Origin: an uncultured Eggerthella sp. | Lineage (GTDB): Bacteria > Actinomycetota > Coriobacteriia > Coriobacteriales > Eggerthellaceae | Assembly (NCBI GenBank): GCA_900551155.1 | Contig: URVA01000088.1 | Location: 1 to 6,086, forward strand | Direction: 5' to 3' | DNA: 6,086 bases | Shown here: one piece after another, positions 4,964-6,086 of the stretch | Layout: each line of letters opens with the position of its first letter | How positions within the stretch are numbered: the stretch's first letter is position 1 | Translations under genes and position numbers: made by a program | Notes under the pieces: generated by a model | Database searches by the model: none | What the model was told of the DNA's origin: nothing | The model's input: only the letters and a program-made list of their open reading frames with translations

Positions 4964-6034
4964 TCACCTATCTTCCCAAGGAGTAATTACCACTTTCAGA
5001 CAGCCATCATTTTGCGCTTCAAAGACACGGTACGCTTCTTCGATATCGTTGAGCGCAAATCGTTTTGATATCAAACAGTTCGTATTAAGTTTTCCCTGCT
5101 CGATTAACGCCATAACTTCATCGAGTCCACTTGCATCTACCCCACCAGTCTTAAAGGTAAGATTCTTTCCATACATACTCGGTAGCGGCAAAATCTGAGG
5201 TGTTTCGTACATGGCAGAAATCACCACCGTTGCGTTAGGGCGAGCTATGCGCCATGCCATGTCAAAGGTGTTTTTACCTCCCGCTGCTTCAATAACCGCA
5301 TCAGCACCACGACCGTGAGTAAGCAGCTTTACCACTGCCTCCAACGCATCCAGCGACTCGTTCGTGGAATTGATAGTTCTAGGATTAATCGTTTTATCTG
5401 CTAGTCCATTTTCTGACGCCGTTAACAAGCGCTTGTCATTAATATCGAGGGCAATAATTTGCGCAGGATTTTTTAGGCGCGCGCACATCATAGTGGTGAG
5501 ACCCACAGGCCCCGCGCCAATAACGGCAACCGAAGAACCTTCTTCTATATCGGCAATATTGGAACCCCACCAACCAGTTGCCAGAATATCACCCAAGAAC
5601 AACGCAGATTCATCAGATACCGAATTAGGGATTATCGTACAGGTGTTATCCGCGAAGGGAACGCGCACATATTCTGCCTGGCAGCCATCAATACGACAGC
5701 CGAGTTCCCAACCGCCTTGCGTGCAATTGTTCACCCAGCCACGCTTACAAAAATAGCATTCGCCACAGAAGGTTTCGCAGTTTACCGCTACGCGATCACC
5801 TGGTTTCAAGTTCTGAACTGCCGAACCAGCTCCTTCAATTATCCCTACGAACTCGTGTCCTAAAACAGTATTGGGCAGTGCTCGTGGAACAACGCCCTTA
5901 AGAATATGCAAATCACTTGTACAGATAGTAGAGCGCGTCACTCGCACAACAGCATCGCTTGGCTCTTCGATTGATGGGTTTGGTCGGTCCTGCAAAGAGA
6001 TAGCCCCTTTGCCATCGTGAACAAGCGCTTTCAT
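4964..6034 (-). CDS. Zinc-dependent medium-chain alcohol dehydrogenase
   Basis: This is a 356-residue cytosolic member of the medium-chain dehydrogenase/reductase superfamily, which interconverts alcohols and aldehydes or ketones with NAD(P). The N-terminal GroES-like domain carries the catalytic zinc residues Cys38 (ICTSDLH) and His60-Glu61 (LGHE), with Asp149 (GDILATG) a likely third ligand region. Structural zinc ligands Cys90, Cys93, Cys96 and Cys104 are all present. The Rossmann motif GAGPVG is at 173-178, and Asp197 at the end of the second strand favours NAD over NADP. The overall look matches the secondary-alcohol/threonine-dehydrogenase-like subfamily (LHILKGVVP, GDRVAVNC, AEYVRVPFAD). 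The exact substrate cannot be read from sequence. The start is ATG at 6032-6034 with a GGGGGA site about six bases upstream. The gene appears to be monocistronic, or cotranscribed with the downstream tRNA. Confidence 0.93.
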   Translation of the reverse strand: MKALVHDGKGAISLQDRPNPSIEEPSDAVVRVTRSTICTSDLHILKGVVPRALPNTVLGHEFVGIIEGAGSAVQNLKPGDRVAVNCETFCGECYFCKRGWVNNCTQGGWELGCRIDGCQAEYVRVPFADNTCTIIPNSVSDESALFLGDILATGWWGSNIADIEEGSSVAVIGAGPVGLTTMMCARLKNPAQIIALDINDKRLLTASENGLADKTINPRTINSTNESLDALEAVVKLLTHGRGADAVIEAAGGKNTFDMAWRIARPNATVVISAMYETPQILPLPSMYGKNLTFKTGGVDASGLDEVMALIEQGKLNTNCLISKRFALNDIEEAYRVFEAQNDGCLKVVITPWEDR

Positions 6035-6050
6035 AACAATCCCCCAGGAT

Positions 6051-6078
6051 GATATCGATATCGTATGAGGTCATTGTA
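6051..6078 (-). promoter_or_regulatory. Possible -10 box and operator of the dehydrogenase gene
   Basis: A perfect 12-bp palindrome, GATATCGATATC (6051-6062), lies 17 bp upstream of the start codon. Ten bases further upstream, TACAAT (6073-6078 on the minus strand) could be a -10 box. The matching -35 would fall outside the window. A palindrome just downstream of a transcription start is a typical repressor operator position, but this is inference. Confidence 0.3.
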
Positions 6079-6086
6079 GTACACGT

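Overview
The window is a bacterial chromosome segment in which every confident gene lies on the minus strand. The order of transcription is therefore from high to low coordinates. The core is the distal end of a ribosomal protein/RNA polymerase operon in the order infA, rpmJ, rpsM, rpsK, rpsD, rpoA, rplQ. The gene order, moderate GC, GTG starts on infA and rpsK, and a long Glu/Ala/Lys tail on L17 suggest an actinobacterium. Class Coriobacteriia (Atopobium/Olsenella-like) is my best guess, inferred from protein character and not proven.

Layout from high to low coordinates. At 6051-6078 there is a possible promoter/operator. It precedes a complete zinc-dependent medium-chain alcohol dehydrogenase (4964-6034). 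A tRNA-Gly(CCC) gene with an encoded CCA end (4804-4878) follows, with its own promoter and a clear intrinsic terminator (4763-4795). From 4742 down to 4041 there is no convincing long gene. This stretch instead holds a dense set of unusual DNA structure: a palindrome-rich element of about 140 bp (4604-4741) that ends in an inverted copy of the tRNA T-arm, a second intrinsic terminator (4560-4588), a degenerate direct repeat, a 14-bp perfect inverted repeat around the start of a possible 38-residue membrane peptide, and five 24-bp tandem repeats (4155-4274). A plausible promoter (4084-4113) then starts the infA operon.

The operon encodes initiation factor IF-1, ribosomal proteins L36, S13, S11, S4 and L17, and the RNA polymerase alpha subunit. 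Genes from rpmJ to rplQ are tightly spaced, and two Shine-Dalgarno sequences overlap the upstream stop codon. The exception is a 197-bp gap between infA and rpmJ that contains a hairpin and a cluster of TGTGCA motifs. A strong 13-bp terminator (467-506) closes the operon. Beyond it is the start of an unrelated small membrane protein with a zinc-ribbon motif, cut off by the window edge.

The ribosomal genes are ordinary. What deserves attention is the 4041-4830 region between the tRNA and infA, where adk and map commonly precede infA in other bacteria. No defence system, CRISPR array or complete insertion sequence is visible.
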